Notes: generated by a model not told the origin, from the sequence alone. A DNA stretch of 64,000 nt from Bog-473 sp963721585 (GCA_963721585.1 CAVRJN010000008.1:744001-808000); one strand, 5' to 3'; positions 7,848 to 16,408 are shown, counted from the stretch's first letter. Program-made: numbers and translations.

Positions 7848-8732
7848 TCAGCCGATCCCGACGGGCTCGACCGGGCCACCCTGGACCACGGGATTGATCA
7901 GCTCGCCGATCCCCTCGATGCTGATACGCACGGTGTCGCCGTCCACCAGGAAGCGTGGCGGGTCGAAGCCGGCGCCCACGCCGGCGGGCGTCCCGGTGGC
8001 GATGATGGTGCCCGGCTCGAGCGGGAACGCCGTCGTGAGGTACTCGATCATCTCGGCACAACCGAAGATCAGGTCGGCCGTGGTCGAGTCCTGGCGAAGG
8101 TCGTCGTTGACCCAGGTCCGGATGGCCAGCGATCCCGGATCCCCGAGCTCGTCACCGGTGACCAGTTCGGGGCCGCAGGGGGCGTGCGTGTCGAAGGACT
8201 TCCCGAGGGTGAAGGTGGGCGAACGCCACTGCCAGTCGCGCGCGCTGACGTCGTTGATGATGGTGAAGCCGGCAACGACCTCGAAGGCCCGCGACGCCGG
8301 CACGTGCTGGCAGCGGGGGCCGATGACGAGCGCCAGCTCCCCCTCGTAGTCCACGCTGTCGGACACGGAGGGCAACACGATGGGATCGCCCGGCCCGCTG
8401 ATCGACGTGCGCTGCTTGTTGAACCAGTACTGCCACTCCGGTGGCTCACGGCCCAGCTCGGCCACGTGCGCCCGGTAGTTCATGCCTATGGCGAGGATGG
8501 CCGGCGGGTCGGGCACCGGCGCGTGGCGCCGCACCGTCGACAGATCGTGGCGGGCCGCCGGGCCGGCCGGGGCGGCGCGAGCCTGCTCCAGGCCCTGCGG
8601 ACCGAGCGCGACCACCCCGGCCATCGTCGGCGGCAGACCGGTCGCGGCGTCACTCAGGTCGAGGATCTCGTCCCCGACGATCAGGCCGGGCCGCGGGCGC
8701 CCATCTTGGAGGGAGAAGCTGGCCAGTCGCAG
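7848..8732 (-). CDS. Fumarylacetoacetate hydrolase-family protein, probable CTG start
   Basis: The FAH core has the metal-binding acidic residues (DYEGELALVIG and INDVSARDWQ) and the GTPAGVG motif, typical of 2-hydroxyhepta-diene-dioate isomerases, oxaloacetate decarboxylases and acylpyruvases acting in aromatic or central catabolism. The first ATG in frame, at 8624, would remove the conserved N-terminal domain. Homology-like sequence (LRLASFSLQDGRPRPGLIVG) continues upstream to a CTG at 8732, with GGGGGAG five bases before it. No ATG, GTG or TTG lies between that point and the in-frame stop shared with the preceding gene. I therefore place the start at the CTG, giving 294 residues. Confidence 0.8.
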   Translation of the reverse strand: MRLASFSLQDGRPRPGLIVGDEILDLSDAATGLPPTMAGVVALGPQGLEQARAAPAGPAARHDLSTVRRHAPVPDPPAILAIGMNYRAHVAELGREPPEWQYWFNKQRTSISGPGDPIVLPSVSDSVDYEGELALVIGPRCQHVPASRAFEVVAGFTIINDVSARDWQWRSPTFTLGKSFDTHAPCGPELVTGDELGDPGSLAIRTWVNDDLRQDSTTADLIFGCAEMIEYLTTAFPLEPGTIIATGTPAGVGAGFDPPRFLVDGDTVRISIEGIGELINPVVQGGPVEPVGIG

Positions 8733-8750
8733 CGCTGCTCCCCCGCTGCC

Positions 8751-9356
8751 TCAGTTGACCTGCGCCTGCGCCTTGAAGGCCTCCCAGTGCTTCTTGGCGT
8801 GGCGGGCCGAGAAGGCGCCGACGAGCTCGACGGCGCCGAACAGGATGGCCCCGATGCCGATGAGCACGACCAGCGCCGTCAGCGGCGCCCCGGGGTGCCG
8901 GATGCAGAGGAAGCCGATGGCGACGGCGATGATGCCGCGGATCAGGTAGGCCCACCAGTACGGCAGGTAGTGGTAGCGGATCGAGTTCACGATGTCGAAG
9001 ATGCCCAACACCAGGAAGCTCCAACCCACGAGCACCGCCACGATGAAGATGGTGATGTGCGGCCACACGAAGCCGACGATGCCCGCCCCGACCCAGATGA
9101 CGCCGAAGACGAGCAGTGGCCATCGTTGCCGCACAGCCCGGAGGCCCCCGACGATCTCGAGGAGCCCACCGGCGATGAAGAATCCGCTCGCCAGGTAGAC
9201 GATGGCGTAGACGCTGGCGTGGCGGTAACTGATCACGAAGAAGCCGAAGATCATGGCGATGATCCCCCCGGCCAGGTACCAACCCCACATCTTTTCGAGC
9301 TGCGTGCTGACGATGTCGCCGACGGCGATCTCGTCCTCGGTCAGTACGTCGGTCAT
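8751..9356 (-). CDS. HdeD-family (DUF308) membrane protein
   Basis: The 201-residue protein has about six evenly spaced hydrophobic helices after a short acidic N-terminus (MTDVLTEDEIAVGDIV). The pattern WYLAGGIIAMIFGFFVISYRH, GGLLEIVGGLRAVRQR and GIIAVAIGFLCIRHPGAPL is characteristic of the HdeD/DUF308 repeat. The family is linked to acid or general stress, but its biochemical activity is unknown. Its stop is close to the FAH-family start, which begins immediately downstream. Confidence 0.8.
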   Translation of the reverse strand: MTDVLTEDEIAVGDIVSTQLEKMWGWYLAGGIIAMIFGFFVISYRHASVYAIVYLASGFFIAGGLLEIVGGLRAVRQRWPLLVFGVIWVGAGIVGFVWPHITIFIVAVLVGWSFLVLGIFDIVNSIRYHYLPYWWAYLIRGIIAVAIGFLCIRHPGAPLTALVVLIGIGAILFGAVELVGAFSARHAKKHWEAFKAQAQVN

Positions 9357-9416
9357 GGCATCCCCCTAGGCGAGTAAGAGCACACACGGGCGTGTAACCG
9401 CAGCGTACCGCCGGAC

Positions 9417-10595
9417 CTAGGACGATGAGGGGATACAGGACCGGAGCGCATGGAGGGCCCGGCCGCCCCACGACCCGCCCACCTCGGCCCAGCGGGACGG
9501 CTCCCCGAGCACGTCGTCGGCCTCGGCCCACAGCTCGTCCTCGACCGGCGTGAGTGTCTCCCGGACGACGGGCAGCGCGTGGGGATCGGCCTCGACGTAC
9601 CGGCCGATGGCCGCAGCAGCGTGCCACAGCTCCTCACCGGAGAGCTCGACGGGAACGAACGGGGGCGGGCCGGCGGCCGTGCGGGGGAAGGCGGGCACGT
9701 AAATGCTGGCGCACGGGTTCCCTGCCGCCACGTAGACGCGCAACGGCGCCCCTTCGGCCACATCGGTCGGCAACTCGGCGATCATGGACGCGGTGGTCAC
9801 GACCACCCCGCGGACATGCATGCACACGCTGACGCCGCCGCCCACCGCGTCCACCTCGCTCGGCGGCACATGCACCGGACTCTCGGTGCCGGGCGCACCC
9901 CAGGGTCCAGTCCCGTGATCGCGCAGATGGCCGGCTGTGGCGGCCGGCGTCAGTCCGCCGGAACCCGTCGACGCGAGGAAACGGCGGCTCGCCGCCAGGC
10001 GGACATCGGCGAACGCCGTATCTTCGGCGGGGTCGCGGAAGCGGTCGAAGTCCTCGAGCGAGATCCGGTTGGAGATGGCGACTCCGGCGGAGAACGGCGC
10101 CACGGCATAGTCCGATCCGGCCGTCTCGAGCACGAAGGCCCGGGTCGGGTCGGCGATGAGGAAGGACGAGTCGTAGGCCTCCTGGCGGGCGGCGTCGGCG
10201 ATGCCACCCTGCCCGATGGTCTCGAGGAGCCCGATGAGCACTTCGACAGCCTCGGCCGCGCTGCGGGCGCGCTCGAGCCCGAGACGGACCAGGTCCATGC
10301 CGATCAGCCGGGGCGGGGCCGAGGCGGCGTCGTGGGTGGTGCTGACCCTCTCGTTTCCGATGGCGACGCCGTACTCGTTGACGCCGTGCTCGGCGCCCCA
10401 GAGCCAGGTGGGACAGGAGAGGAAGGCGGCGTGCGCGCCGGTGTCACCGATGGTGAGGTACTGCGTGCGCAGCGTGCAGCCCGCGGTGGCCCGCCGGCCA
10501 AAGGGCCAGGCGATCTGGACCTCGCCGGGCGGGCGATCCGAGTTCTTGGCGAACACCATGCCGCGCTGACCGGTGCCACAGAGCGTGTCGCACAT
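9417..10595 (-). CDS. Secernin-like protein, peptidase family C69
   Basis: The 392-residue protein begins MCDTLCGTGQRGMVFAKNSDR. The Cys2 after methionine removal is the expected N-terminal nucleophile of C69 Ntn-hydrolases, and FAKNSDRPPGE matches the secernin/dipeptidase A signature. Further family features are GAEHGVNEYGVAIGNE and SFLIADPTRAFVLETAG. It is probably a cytosolic amide-bond hydrolase of unknown substrate. It is divergent from the P450 gene, with only 37 bp between the two start codons, so the promoters must overlap. Confidence 0.82.
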   Translation of the reverse strand: MCDTLCGTGQRGMVFAKNSDRPPGEVQIAWPFGRRATAGCTLRTQYLTIGDTGAHAAFLSCPTWLWGAEHGVNEYGVAIGNERVSTTHDAASAPPRLIGMDLVRLGLERARSAAEAVEVLIGLLETIGQGGIADAARQEAYDSSFLIADPTRAFVLETAGSDYAVAPFSAGVAISNRISLEDFDRFRDPAEDTAFADVRLAASRRFLASTGSGGLTPAATAGHLRDHGTGPWGAPGTESPVHVPPSEVDAVGGGVSVCMHVRGVVVTTASMIAELPTDVAEGAPLRVYVAAGNPCASIYVPAFPRTAAGPPPFVPVELSGEELWHAAAAIGRYVEADPHALPVVRETLTPVEDELWAEADDVLGEPSRWAEVGGSWGGRALHALRSCIPSSS

Positions 10596-10632
10596 AGCCG
10601 CAGTGTAGGGAGGGTGGATAGGGTGGCTGTTC

Positions 10633-11919
10633 GTGGAACCACGTGCCGTCCTGACGGCTGACGAGATCGACCTCTCCGCGACCGAGTTCTGGGCCCGGCC
10701 CTGGGACGAGCGTGAGGGCGCCTTCCAGACGCTCCGGCGTGAGCGCCCGATGCCGTTCTACGAGGAACCCGAGATTCCCGAGGCGCTGCGCTACGTCATC
10801 CCGAAGGGGAGGGGCTACTACGCGCTGACGCGGCATGCCCACGTTGCCGAGGCCAGCCGGCACCCCGAGATCTTCCAGTCGGGACACGGCGCCACCTCCA
10901 TCGTCGACATGCCCGAGGAGATGCTGGACTTCTTCGGCTCCATGATCAACATGGACAATCCGCGGCATGCCCGCTTGCGGCGCATTGTGTCCGCGGCATT
11001 CAACCCGCGCATGATCAAGTCGATCGAGGACCGGATCGAGCTGGTGGCCGACGACGTCATCGACCGCGTGGCGGAGCGCGGTGGCTGTGACTTCGTGGTC
11101 GAGGTGGCGGCCCGGCTCCCACTCGAGATCATCTGCGACATGATGGGCATCGCCGCCGCCGACTACGACACCGTGTTCAACGCGTCCAACGTCATTTTGT
11201 CGGCCGGCGACCCCGAGTACGTGACGCCGGGCGAGGACCCGATGGTGGCCTTCATGACCGCGGCGCAGCAGCTCAACCTGCTGATGATCGACCTGGCCAC
11301 CTACCGCCGGGAACACCCGACCGAGGACGTCACGTCCGCGCTGGTCAACACCAACGTCGACGGGGAGGCGCTCACCGACACCGAGGTGGCCGCGTTCTTC
11401 ATCCTGCTGGTGGTGGCGGGCAACGAGACGACCCGCAACGCCATCAGCCACGGCTTGCTGGCCATGACCACGTACCCCGAGCAAAGGGCGCTCTGGCAGG
11501 CCGACCCGGCGGGCATCGCCGCCACCGGGGTCGACGAGATCGTGCGCTGGGGCTCCCCCGTCATTTGGATGCGGCGCACCGTTGCGGCCGACACCGTGCT
11601 CGGCGACGTCGAGCTCGTCGAGGGCGACAAGGTGATCATGTTCTACAACTCTGCCAACCGCGACGAGGACGTCTTCGGGGACCCCTTCACCTTCGACGTC
11701 CGGCGCAACCCCAACCCCCACATCGGGTTCGGCGCCGCCGGGCCGCACTTCTGCCTCGGGGCGCACCTCGCCCGCCAGGAGATCGACGTCATGTTCCGCC
11801 ACCTCTTCGAGCGGCTGCCCGATATTGAGGCTGTGGGTGAGCCGGACCGGCTCTTGTCACCCTTCATCAACGGCATCAAGCATCTCGACTGCCGCTTCAC
11901 GCCGGCCGCCGCAGGCTAA
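10633..11919 (+). CDS. Cytochrome P450 (CYP125/CYP142-like)
   Basis: The 428-residue soluble P450 has the I-helix oxygen-binding motif AGNETTRNAISHG, the region around EIVRWGSPVIWMRRT, and the haem-binding loop GFGAAGPHFCLGAHLAR with thiolate ligand Cys374. In this loop Gly-Pro-His-Phe-Cys replaces the usual G-x-H-x-C-x-G spacing only mildly. The sequence resembles actinobacterial sterol- or long-chain-hydroxylating P450s; this is recognition by pattern, so the substrate is inferred. The GTG start follows a purine-rich GGAGGGTGGATAGGG stretch. No ferredoxin gene is adjacent. Confidence 0.88.
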   Translation: MEPRAVLTADEIDLSATEFWARPWDEREGAFQTLRRERPMPFYEEPEIPEALRYVIPKGRGYYALTRHAHVAEASRHPEIFQSGHGATSIVDMPEEMLDFFGSMINMDNPRHARLRRIVSAAFNPRMIKSIEDRIELVADDVIDRVAERGGCDFVVEVAARLPLEIICDMMGIAAADYDTVFNASNVILSAGDPEYVTPGEDPMVAFMTAAQQLNLLMIDLATYRREHPTEDVTSALVNTNVDGEALTDTEVAAFFILLVVAGNETTRNAISHGLLAMTTYPEQRALWQADPAGIAATGVDEIVRWGSPVIWMRRTVAADTVLGDVELVEGDKVIMFYNSANRDEDVFGDPFTFDVRRNPNPHIGFGAAGPHFCLGAHLARQEIDVMFRHLFERLPDIEAVGEPDRLLSPFINGIKHLDCRFTPAAAG

Positions 11920-12288
11920 ACGGGCTGCGGCGCCGCCCCTGAGCCGTCCCTGTACTCCAGGAATGCCTCGAGGGCCCGAGGCCCCCACACGAGGCCGGGC
12001 CCACCGTTCATGGTGATGGAGACGCCGATCATCTCGGCGACCTCCTCCGCAGTTGCACCGAGTCGCGCCAGGTTCCGGCCGTGGGCCGCAATGCACCCGT
12101 CGCACTCGCGCGTGATGGCGATGGAGAGAGCGATGAGCTCCTTGGTCTTGATGTCGAGCGCACCTTCGACGAACGCCGCGTCGTGGAGCGCCCCGTAGCC
12201 CGCCATGACATCGGGGATGGCCTTCGTCGAGCGCGCGGTACGGCTCGCGTAGGTCGGCCTGGACCTGATGGAAGTGTGCCTGTGCCAT
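11916..12288 (-). CDS. Carboxymuconolactone decarboxylase/AhpD-family protein with apparent frameshift
   Basis: The intact part (11916-12206, 96 residues) carries the AhpD-like motif ECDGCIAAHGRNLARLGATAEEVAEMIGV with its C-x2-C and His. Such proteins act as peroxidase-reductase partners or decarboxylases. Upstream, a second frame starting at ATG 12288 reads MAQAHFHQVQADLREPYRALDE. If one G near 12221-12224 is removed it continues directly into AIPDVMAGYGALHDAAF, the usual start of the domain. The gene is therefore probably one ORF of about 123 codons broken by a single extra base. It converges on, and overlaps by four bases, the P450 gene. Confidence 0.75.
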
Positions 12289-12314
12289 GGCCAAATGCTG
12301 GCACGCCGGTGCGC

Positions 12315-12914
12315 TCAGGCGGTGCCGTTGCCGCTCTTGGGGCCCTTGTTGCGGATCTCCTCGACGGCGGACATGGCGTCACGCAGCTCGCGGATCCACT
12401 CTGCCTCGTGTTGCGCCACCAGTCGTACGCACCAGGCCAGAGCCTCGCTGCGACTGCGCGCCACGCCGGCGTCGATCAACGTGTCGAGCGCCTGGCGGTC
12501 GTCCATACGCAGCCGGGTCATGACCGGCACCCCTGCCGTGGTGAACAGGACGCGGGAGCCCCCACATTCGGCACCCCACGACACCGCGCGGCGGAACGCC
12601 GGCTGGGCCTCGTCGGCGATGCGCATCCTGGCCAGCCGGCTCTCCTCGCGGAATCCACTGATGCGGGCCTGCTCGGCGACCCGGACCTCGTCTTCACCCG
12701 CCCCCTCGGGGAGTTGCGGCGGGGCCAGCGTCCCGACCACCTGGATCTCGTCACTGTCGATGGCGATGGTCGGGCTGCCCGAGTACCACGCGGCGGGCAC
12801 CCGCCCGGCGAACCAGGCCCCGATCAGCCTCTCCTGCTCGGGCCCCGAGGGCGGTGGGCTGGCGGAACGCCGCCTGCCCCGCTGGGGTCCACGTCCGGTC
12901 TCATTGTTCGTCAT
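12315..12914 (-). CDS. Ribbon-helix-helix-like hypothetical protein
   Basis: The 199-residue protein is not recognised as a named family. Its first 35 residues are Arg/Pro/Ser-rich and probably disordered. The C-terminal 60 residues (MTRLRMDDRQALDTLIDAG, then VARSRSEALAWCVRLVAQHE) resemble a CopG/Arc-type beta-strand plus two helices, as found in DNA-binding RHH proteins. A C-terminal helix (EWIRELRDAMSAVEEIRNK) follows. It lies in a run of minus-strand genes between CMD and GNAT. A DNA-binding role is plausible but not established. Confidence 0.65.
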   Translation of the reverse strand: MTNNETGRGPQRGRRRSASPPPSGPEQERLIGAWFAGRVPAAWYSGSPTIAIDSDEIQVVGTLAPPQLPEGAGEDEVRVAEQARISGFREESRLARMRIADEAQPAFRRAVSWGAECGGSRVLFTTAGVPVMTRLRMDDRQALDTLIDAGVARSRSEALAWCVRLVAQHEAEWIRELRDAMSAVEEIRNKGPKSGNGTA

Positions 12915-12935
12915 ATTACGAGATTACATGATTAC

Positions 12936-13463
12936 TCAGGAGGTGGCAACGTCGTCGGGCGCCGGTACTCGGGTCAGGGTCATTTTGAAGCCGACGTGGG
13001 AGGGCACGAACCCCAGCCGCTCGTAGAAACGGCGCGCATCGGGGCGGGCCGTGTTGGAGGTCAGCTGCAGCCTGTAACGGCCGCTGGCCCGGGCGCGGGC
13101 GATGGCCTCACCGATGAGCGCGGCGCCCACTCCCCCGCTCCGGTGTCCGGGGTGCACGTGCATCGACTCGACTTCGGCGCACAGCCCGCCGTGGGCCTGG
13201 AGGTGCCGAAAGAAGATCAGCTGGCAGACCCCCACCACCTCGCCGGCCCCTTCGGCCACCACGACGGCGCCGCCATGTCCGGCGATATCGCGCAGCGCAA
13301 AGAGGTAGGGAGCGAGATCGTCGGGATCCTCGGTGCTCGCCGGGCCGCCGGGGACGGGGCCGAGCACCAGCAATTCCACGACACGGCCGAGGTCGGCCTC
13401 GTCGGCGTCCCGGATCACGAGGCCCTCGGGTGTCATGGCCGGTCCCCTCCGCATGCCAGCCAT
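12936..13463 (-). CDS. GNAT-family N-acetyltransferase
   Basis: The 175-residue protein has a typical GNAT fold: IRDADEADLGRVVELL at the start, the acetyl-CoA pyrophosphate loop HPGHRSGGVGAALIGEAIARAR (Q/R-x-x-G-x-G/A type), and the C-terminal ARRFYERLGFVPSHVGFKMTL. The amine acceptor is unknown. The start at 13463 gives MAGMRRGPAM; an internal ATG at 13436 (MTPEGLVIRDA) would begin right at the domain and is equally possible. Confidence 0.85.
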   Translation of the reverse strand: MAGMRRGPAMTPEGLVIRDADEADLGRVVELLVLGPVPGGPASTEDPDDLAPYLFALRDIAGHGGAVVVAEGAGEVVGVCQLIFFRHLQAHGGLCAEVESMHVHPGHRSGGVGAALIGEAIARARASGRYRLQLTSNTARPDARRFYERLGFVPSHVGFKMTLTRVPAPDDVATS

Positions 13464-13482
13464 TGTGACGCCGCCTGACCTG

Positions 13483-13596
13483 TCAGTGGCCGCTCGCGCG
13501 CTCTCGCAGCGTGATGGCTCGCCGGGGACAGCAGCGGGCCGCGCGCTTGGCGGCGCTGACGAGCTCCGGTGGGAGCGGCAGGTCGGCGCGCGTCAT
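13483..13596 (-). CDS. Small ORF resembling a ferredoxin C-terminus
   Basis: The 37-codon ORF starts at an ATG overlapping the stop of the Ser-rich membrane protein (ATGA). It encodes LPLPPELVSAAKRAARCCPRRAITL, which resembles the last third of small actinobacterial 3Fe-4S/4Fe-4S ferredoxins (pattern A-A-x-x-C-P-x-x-A-I). The first cluster-binding cysteines are missing, so it could not bind a cluster alone. It may be a remnant, or a coupled peptide of other function, or chance. Confidence 0.35.
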   Translation of the reverse strand: MTRADLPLPPELVSAAKRAARCCPRRAITLRERASGH

Positions 13597-13940
13597 CGTG
13601 AGGAGGTACCTCCGGACGTCACCGTCGGCGACGAGGAGCTGGACGTCGGAGCCGAGAAGGACGACGACGAGGTACCGGTGTTGCCCGTGCTCCCGGTGGT
13701 GGGAGACGTGGCGTCACCACCGCTCGAGGGAGAGGACGAGCCGGACGAGGAGCCGGACGTGGAGCCCGACGTGGCCGACTTCTTCGCCGCACCGGCACCC
13801 GGGTGGTCGTGGGCCACCCCGATCCCGATGGCCACCGTGGCACCGGTGGCGGCGACGATCGCACCCCGGGTGAGGGTGCGCAGCCGGGACCTGGCCCTGT
13901 CCCTCTCGGCGGGTGTGCTCGCTTGCGCTGGGGCTGACAT
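13593..13940 (-). CDS. Membrane-anchored Ser/Thr/Gly-rich protein
   Basis: The 115-residue protein has a basic cytoplasmic N-terminus (ERDRARSRLRTLTR), one transmembrane segment (GAIVAATGATVAIGIGVA, about residues 27-44) and an extracellular tail made almost wholly of Ser, Thr, Gly and Pro. No folded domain follows. The ATG has GAGGAG ten bases upstream. Similar tails act as wall-spanning linkers, so the protein may be a truncated form of a larger surface protein. Function is unknown. Confidence 0.6.
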   Translation of the reverse strand: MSAPAQASTPAERDRARSRLRTLTRGAIVAATGATVAIGIGVAHDHPGAGAAKKSATSGSTSGSSSGSSSPSSGGDATSPTTGSTGNTGTSSSSFSAPTSSSSSPTVTSGGTSSR

Positions 13941-14209
13941 GAGTTCCGGGCTCCTCGGTTGGAGATGGCCCCATCCCAACATGCTCATCTCGACGGTGAC
14001 GCAGGACAGGCTGTGGTCCTCCTGTGAGATTCCGCCCCTCCCCTCCCACACGATCGCCGCGCCGGCCGACGGCACCGGCGCGCGCGCCACCGGGAGGGCA
14101 GCGGAGAGGACGCGTCGGTCCGGGTCAACACGGTCCGGAGCTATGCCAGTATGCGTCTCTCGCGTGCAGTGGAGCCGGGTCGACCGAACCCCGGGGAATG
14201 GAACGACAG

Positions 14210-14734
14210 ATGGCGCTCACTCGCTATACCTTCGACTCGGTCCGCTCCTGTATCTGGATCAGCGGACGTTCCAGCCTCCACCCGATCAACACCGAGACGC
14301 GCGGGATCACCGGATGGTTCGAAACCGCCGCCCGCAGCGACGGATCGCTGGACCTGACCCTGCCTGTGTCCGGCGAGCTGGAACTCGCAGTCGAGCGCCT
14401 CACGTCGGGCAACCAGCTCTACGACCGCGAATTGCGGCGGCGTATTGACGCGCGGCGTTTCCCGACCATCGCCGGCCGGCTGACCGGCATCGTCTTGGAC
14501 GGCGCGCACCCCAACTACGAGGTGACGGGCGAGGTCTCGTTCCACGGCAAGACGCGGACGTTCGGGCACGGAATGCAGATCGAGGTCGACGAGGAAAGCA
14601 TTGCGCTGACAGGAGAGGACGTCTTCGATATCCGAGAATTCGGCATGAAGCCGCCGAGCATGCTCATGGTTCGCGTCTACCCCGAGATCACCGTCCGGGT
14701 GGAGCTGCACGGCGTACGCGACGCGCCAGGCTGA
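14210..14734 (+). CDS. YceI-like family protein
   Basis: The protein of about 174 residues has the YceI lipocalin-like barrel pattern: TRYTFDSVRSCIWISGRSSLHPINTETRGITGWFETA, then the central TSGNQLYDRELRRRIDARRFPTIAGRLTG, and GEVSFHGKTRTFGHGM. Family members bind isoprenoid or other amphiphilic ligands. No signal peptide is visible, so it is predicted to be cytosolic. The ATG at 14210 (MALTRYTF) is preferred over 14198 for its GGAA seven bases upstream. Confidence 0.85.
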   Translation: MALTRYTFDSVRSCIWISGRSSLHPINTETRGITGWFETAARSDGSLDLTLPVSGELELAVERLTSGNQLYDRELRRRIDARRFPTIAGRLTGIVLDGAHPNYEVTGEVSFHGKTRTFGHGMQIEVDEESIALTGEDVFDIREFGMKPPSMLMVRVYPEITVRVELHGVRDAPG

Positions 14735-14784
14735 CCCGCGCGCGGACGCAGCGCGGACAGTTTGCCGCTGTCGGCGCTGGGTAT

Positions 14785-14837
14785 TCCAGACTCATCTGGA
14801 GCGACGGCGCATCCGGCACGACGGCGCATCCGGCACG
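14785..14837. promoter_or_regulatory. Inverted repeat plus tandem 17-bp repeat upstream of catalase
   Basis: TCCAGA at 14785-14790 and TCTGGA at 14795-14800 form a perfect inverted repeat with a four-base spacer. Immediately after, the 17-base unit ACGGCGCATCCGGCACG occurs twice in perfect tandem (14804-14820 and 14821-14837). Both sit 90-145 bp before the catalase ATG, where a redox regulator could bind. I do not recognise a Fur/PerR or OxyR consensus. Confidence 0.55.
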
Positions 14838-14929
14838 GTCCGGGCCTCGGACGGGCGGCGAACGCTGCTCCATGCCGACAGGGACTGCCTTAGAGTCGAG
14901 ACACCGAGACCCGAGCAAGGGGGCCGATC

Positions 14930-16390
14930 ATGGCGAACCATGACGTAGATCCGACGACCACGGACGCAGGGATCCCGGTGGCCAGTGACGAACACTCGTT
15001 GACTGTCGGCCCCGATGGCCCGATCCTGCTCCAGGACCACTACCTGATTGAGCAGATGGCGAACTTCAACCGGGAACGCATCCCGGAACGCCAGCCGCAC
15101 GCCAAGGGTGGTGGCGCGTTCGGCCACTTCGAGGTAACCGCAGACGTCAGCCAGTTCACGAAAGCGGCGGTGTTCCAACCCCGCACCAAGACCGACACCC
15201 TCATTCGCTTCTCGACGGTCGCCGGTGAGCGGGGCAGCCCGGACACGTGGCGGGACCCCCGCGGGTTCGCGTTGAAGTTCTACACGTCGGAGGGCAACTA
15301 CGACATGGTGGGGAACAACACGCCCGTCTTCTTCCTCCGTGACCCGTTGAAGTTCCAGCACTTCATCCGCTCACAGAAGCGCCGGGCCGACTCGGACCTA
15401 CGAGATCACGATATGCAGTGGGACTTCTGGAGCCTGTCACCGGAATCGGCCCACCAGGTCACCGTGCTGATGGGTGACCGCGGCATCCCGAAGTCATGGC
15501 GCCACATGAACGGCTACTCCAGCCATACCTACATGTGGGTCAACGCCAACGGCGAGAGGTTCTGGGTCAAATACCACTTCAAGACCGACCAGGGCATTGC
15601 ATTCCTCACCCAGGAGGAGGCCGACAGGATCGCCGGTGAAGACGGCGACTACCACCGTCGTGACCTGTTCGACGCGATCACGCGCGGCGACCACCCGACC
15701 TGGACGCTACGGGTGCAGATCATGCCCTTCGAAGAGGCCAGGGCGTACCGGTTCAACCCGTTCGATCTCACCAAGGTGTGGCCCCACGGCGATTACCCAT
15801 TGCACGAGGTCGGGCGGCTGACCCTCGATCGCAACCCCACGGATTTCCACGCGGAGATTGAGCAGGCCGCATTCGAACCGAACAACCTCGTGCCCGGAAT
15901 CGGCGTCAGTCCGGACAAGATGCTGTTGGCCCGCGTCTTCTCCTATGCCGATGCCCACCGGGCGCGCATGGGCGTCAACTACAAGCAGATCCCCGTCAAT
16001 GCGCCGCAGGCTGCCGTCCACAGCTACAGCAAAGACGGCGCCATGCGGATGGACAAGGTCGCCGACCCCGTGTACGCGCCCAATTCAAAGGGCGGCCCGG
16101 CGGCCGACCCCGAGCGCTATCCCTACGTCGAGAGATGGGACGCCGACGGTGAGTTCGTCCATGCCGCGTACACGCTGCGCCGGGACGACGACGACTGGGG
16201 CCAAGCCGGCACTCTCGTCCGCGAGGTCATGGACGACGCCCAGCGGGATCGTCTCGTCTCCAATGTCGTGGGACATCTCAGCCAGGGGGTGACGCAGCCG
16301 GTGCTGGAGCGGGCACTCGAGTACTGGCGCAACATCGACAAGGGGATCGGCGATCGCATCGCCGAGGGCGTCGGGGCCTCCTCGTCCTGA
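14930..16390 (+). CDS. katA: Monofunctional haem catalase, small-subunit clade
   Basis: The 486-residue protein has the complete catalase framework: distal His57 in ERQPHAKGGGAFGHFEVT, distal Asn130 in VGNNTPVFFLRDP, and the proximal haem ligand Tyr339 in RVFSYADAHRARMG. Its length fits the small-subunit, NADPH-binding clade 3. It decomposes H2O2 in the cytosol. The ATG is preceded by AAGGGGGC. Repeats upstream may be regulatory. Confidence 0.95.
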   Translation: MANHDVDPTTTDAGIPVASDEHSLTVGPDGPILLQDHYLIEQMANFNRERIPERQPHAKGGGAFGHFEVTADVSQFTKAAVFQPRTKTDTLIRFSTVAGERGSPDTWRDPRGFALKFYTSEGNYDMVGNNTPVFFLRDPLKFQHFIRSQKRRADSDLRDHDMQWDFWSLSPESAHQVTVLMGDRGIPKSWRHMNGYSSHTYMWVNANGERFWVKYHFKTDQGIAFLTQEEADRIAGEDGDYHRRDLFDAITRGDHPTWTLRVQIMPFEEARAYRFNPFDLTKVWPHGDYPLHEVGRLTLDRNPTDFHAEIEQAAFEPNNLVPGIGVSPDKMLLARVFSYADAHRARMGVNYKQIPVNAPQAAVHSYSKDGAMRMDKVADPVYAPNSKGGPAADPERYPYVERWDADGEFVHAAYTLRRDDDDWGQAGTLVREVMDDAQRDRLVSNVVGHLSQGVTQPVLERALEYWRNIDKGIGDRIAEGVGASSS

Positions 16391-16408
16391 AGGAAAGCCG
16401 CTCAGGAC
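16384..16408. terminator. Bidirectional terminator-like hairpin containing both stop codons
   Basis: GTCCTGA (16384-16390) pairs perfectly with TCAGGAC (16402-16408) around an 11-base loop. The stop codons of the convergent catalase and the small downstream gene each form part of one arm. No T-run follows, so termination strength is uncertain. Confidence 0.5.

Noticed and set aside
10444..11802. 452-codon minus-strand ORF antisense to the P450
   Set aside because: Composition of an antisense shadow (His/Val/Asp/Gly-rich) without motifs, while the P450 frame has complete signatures.
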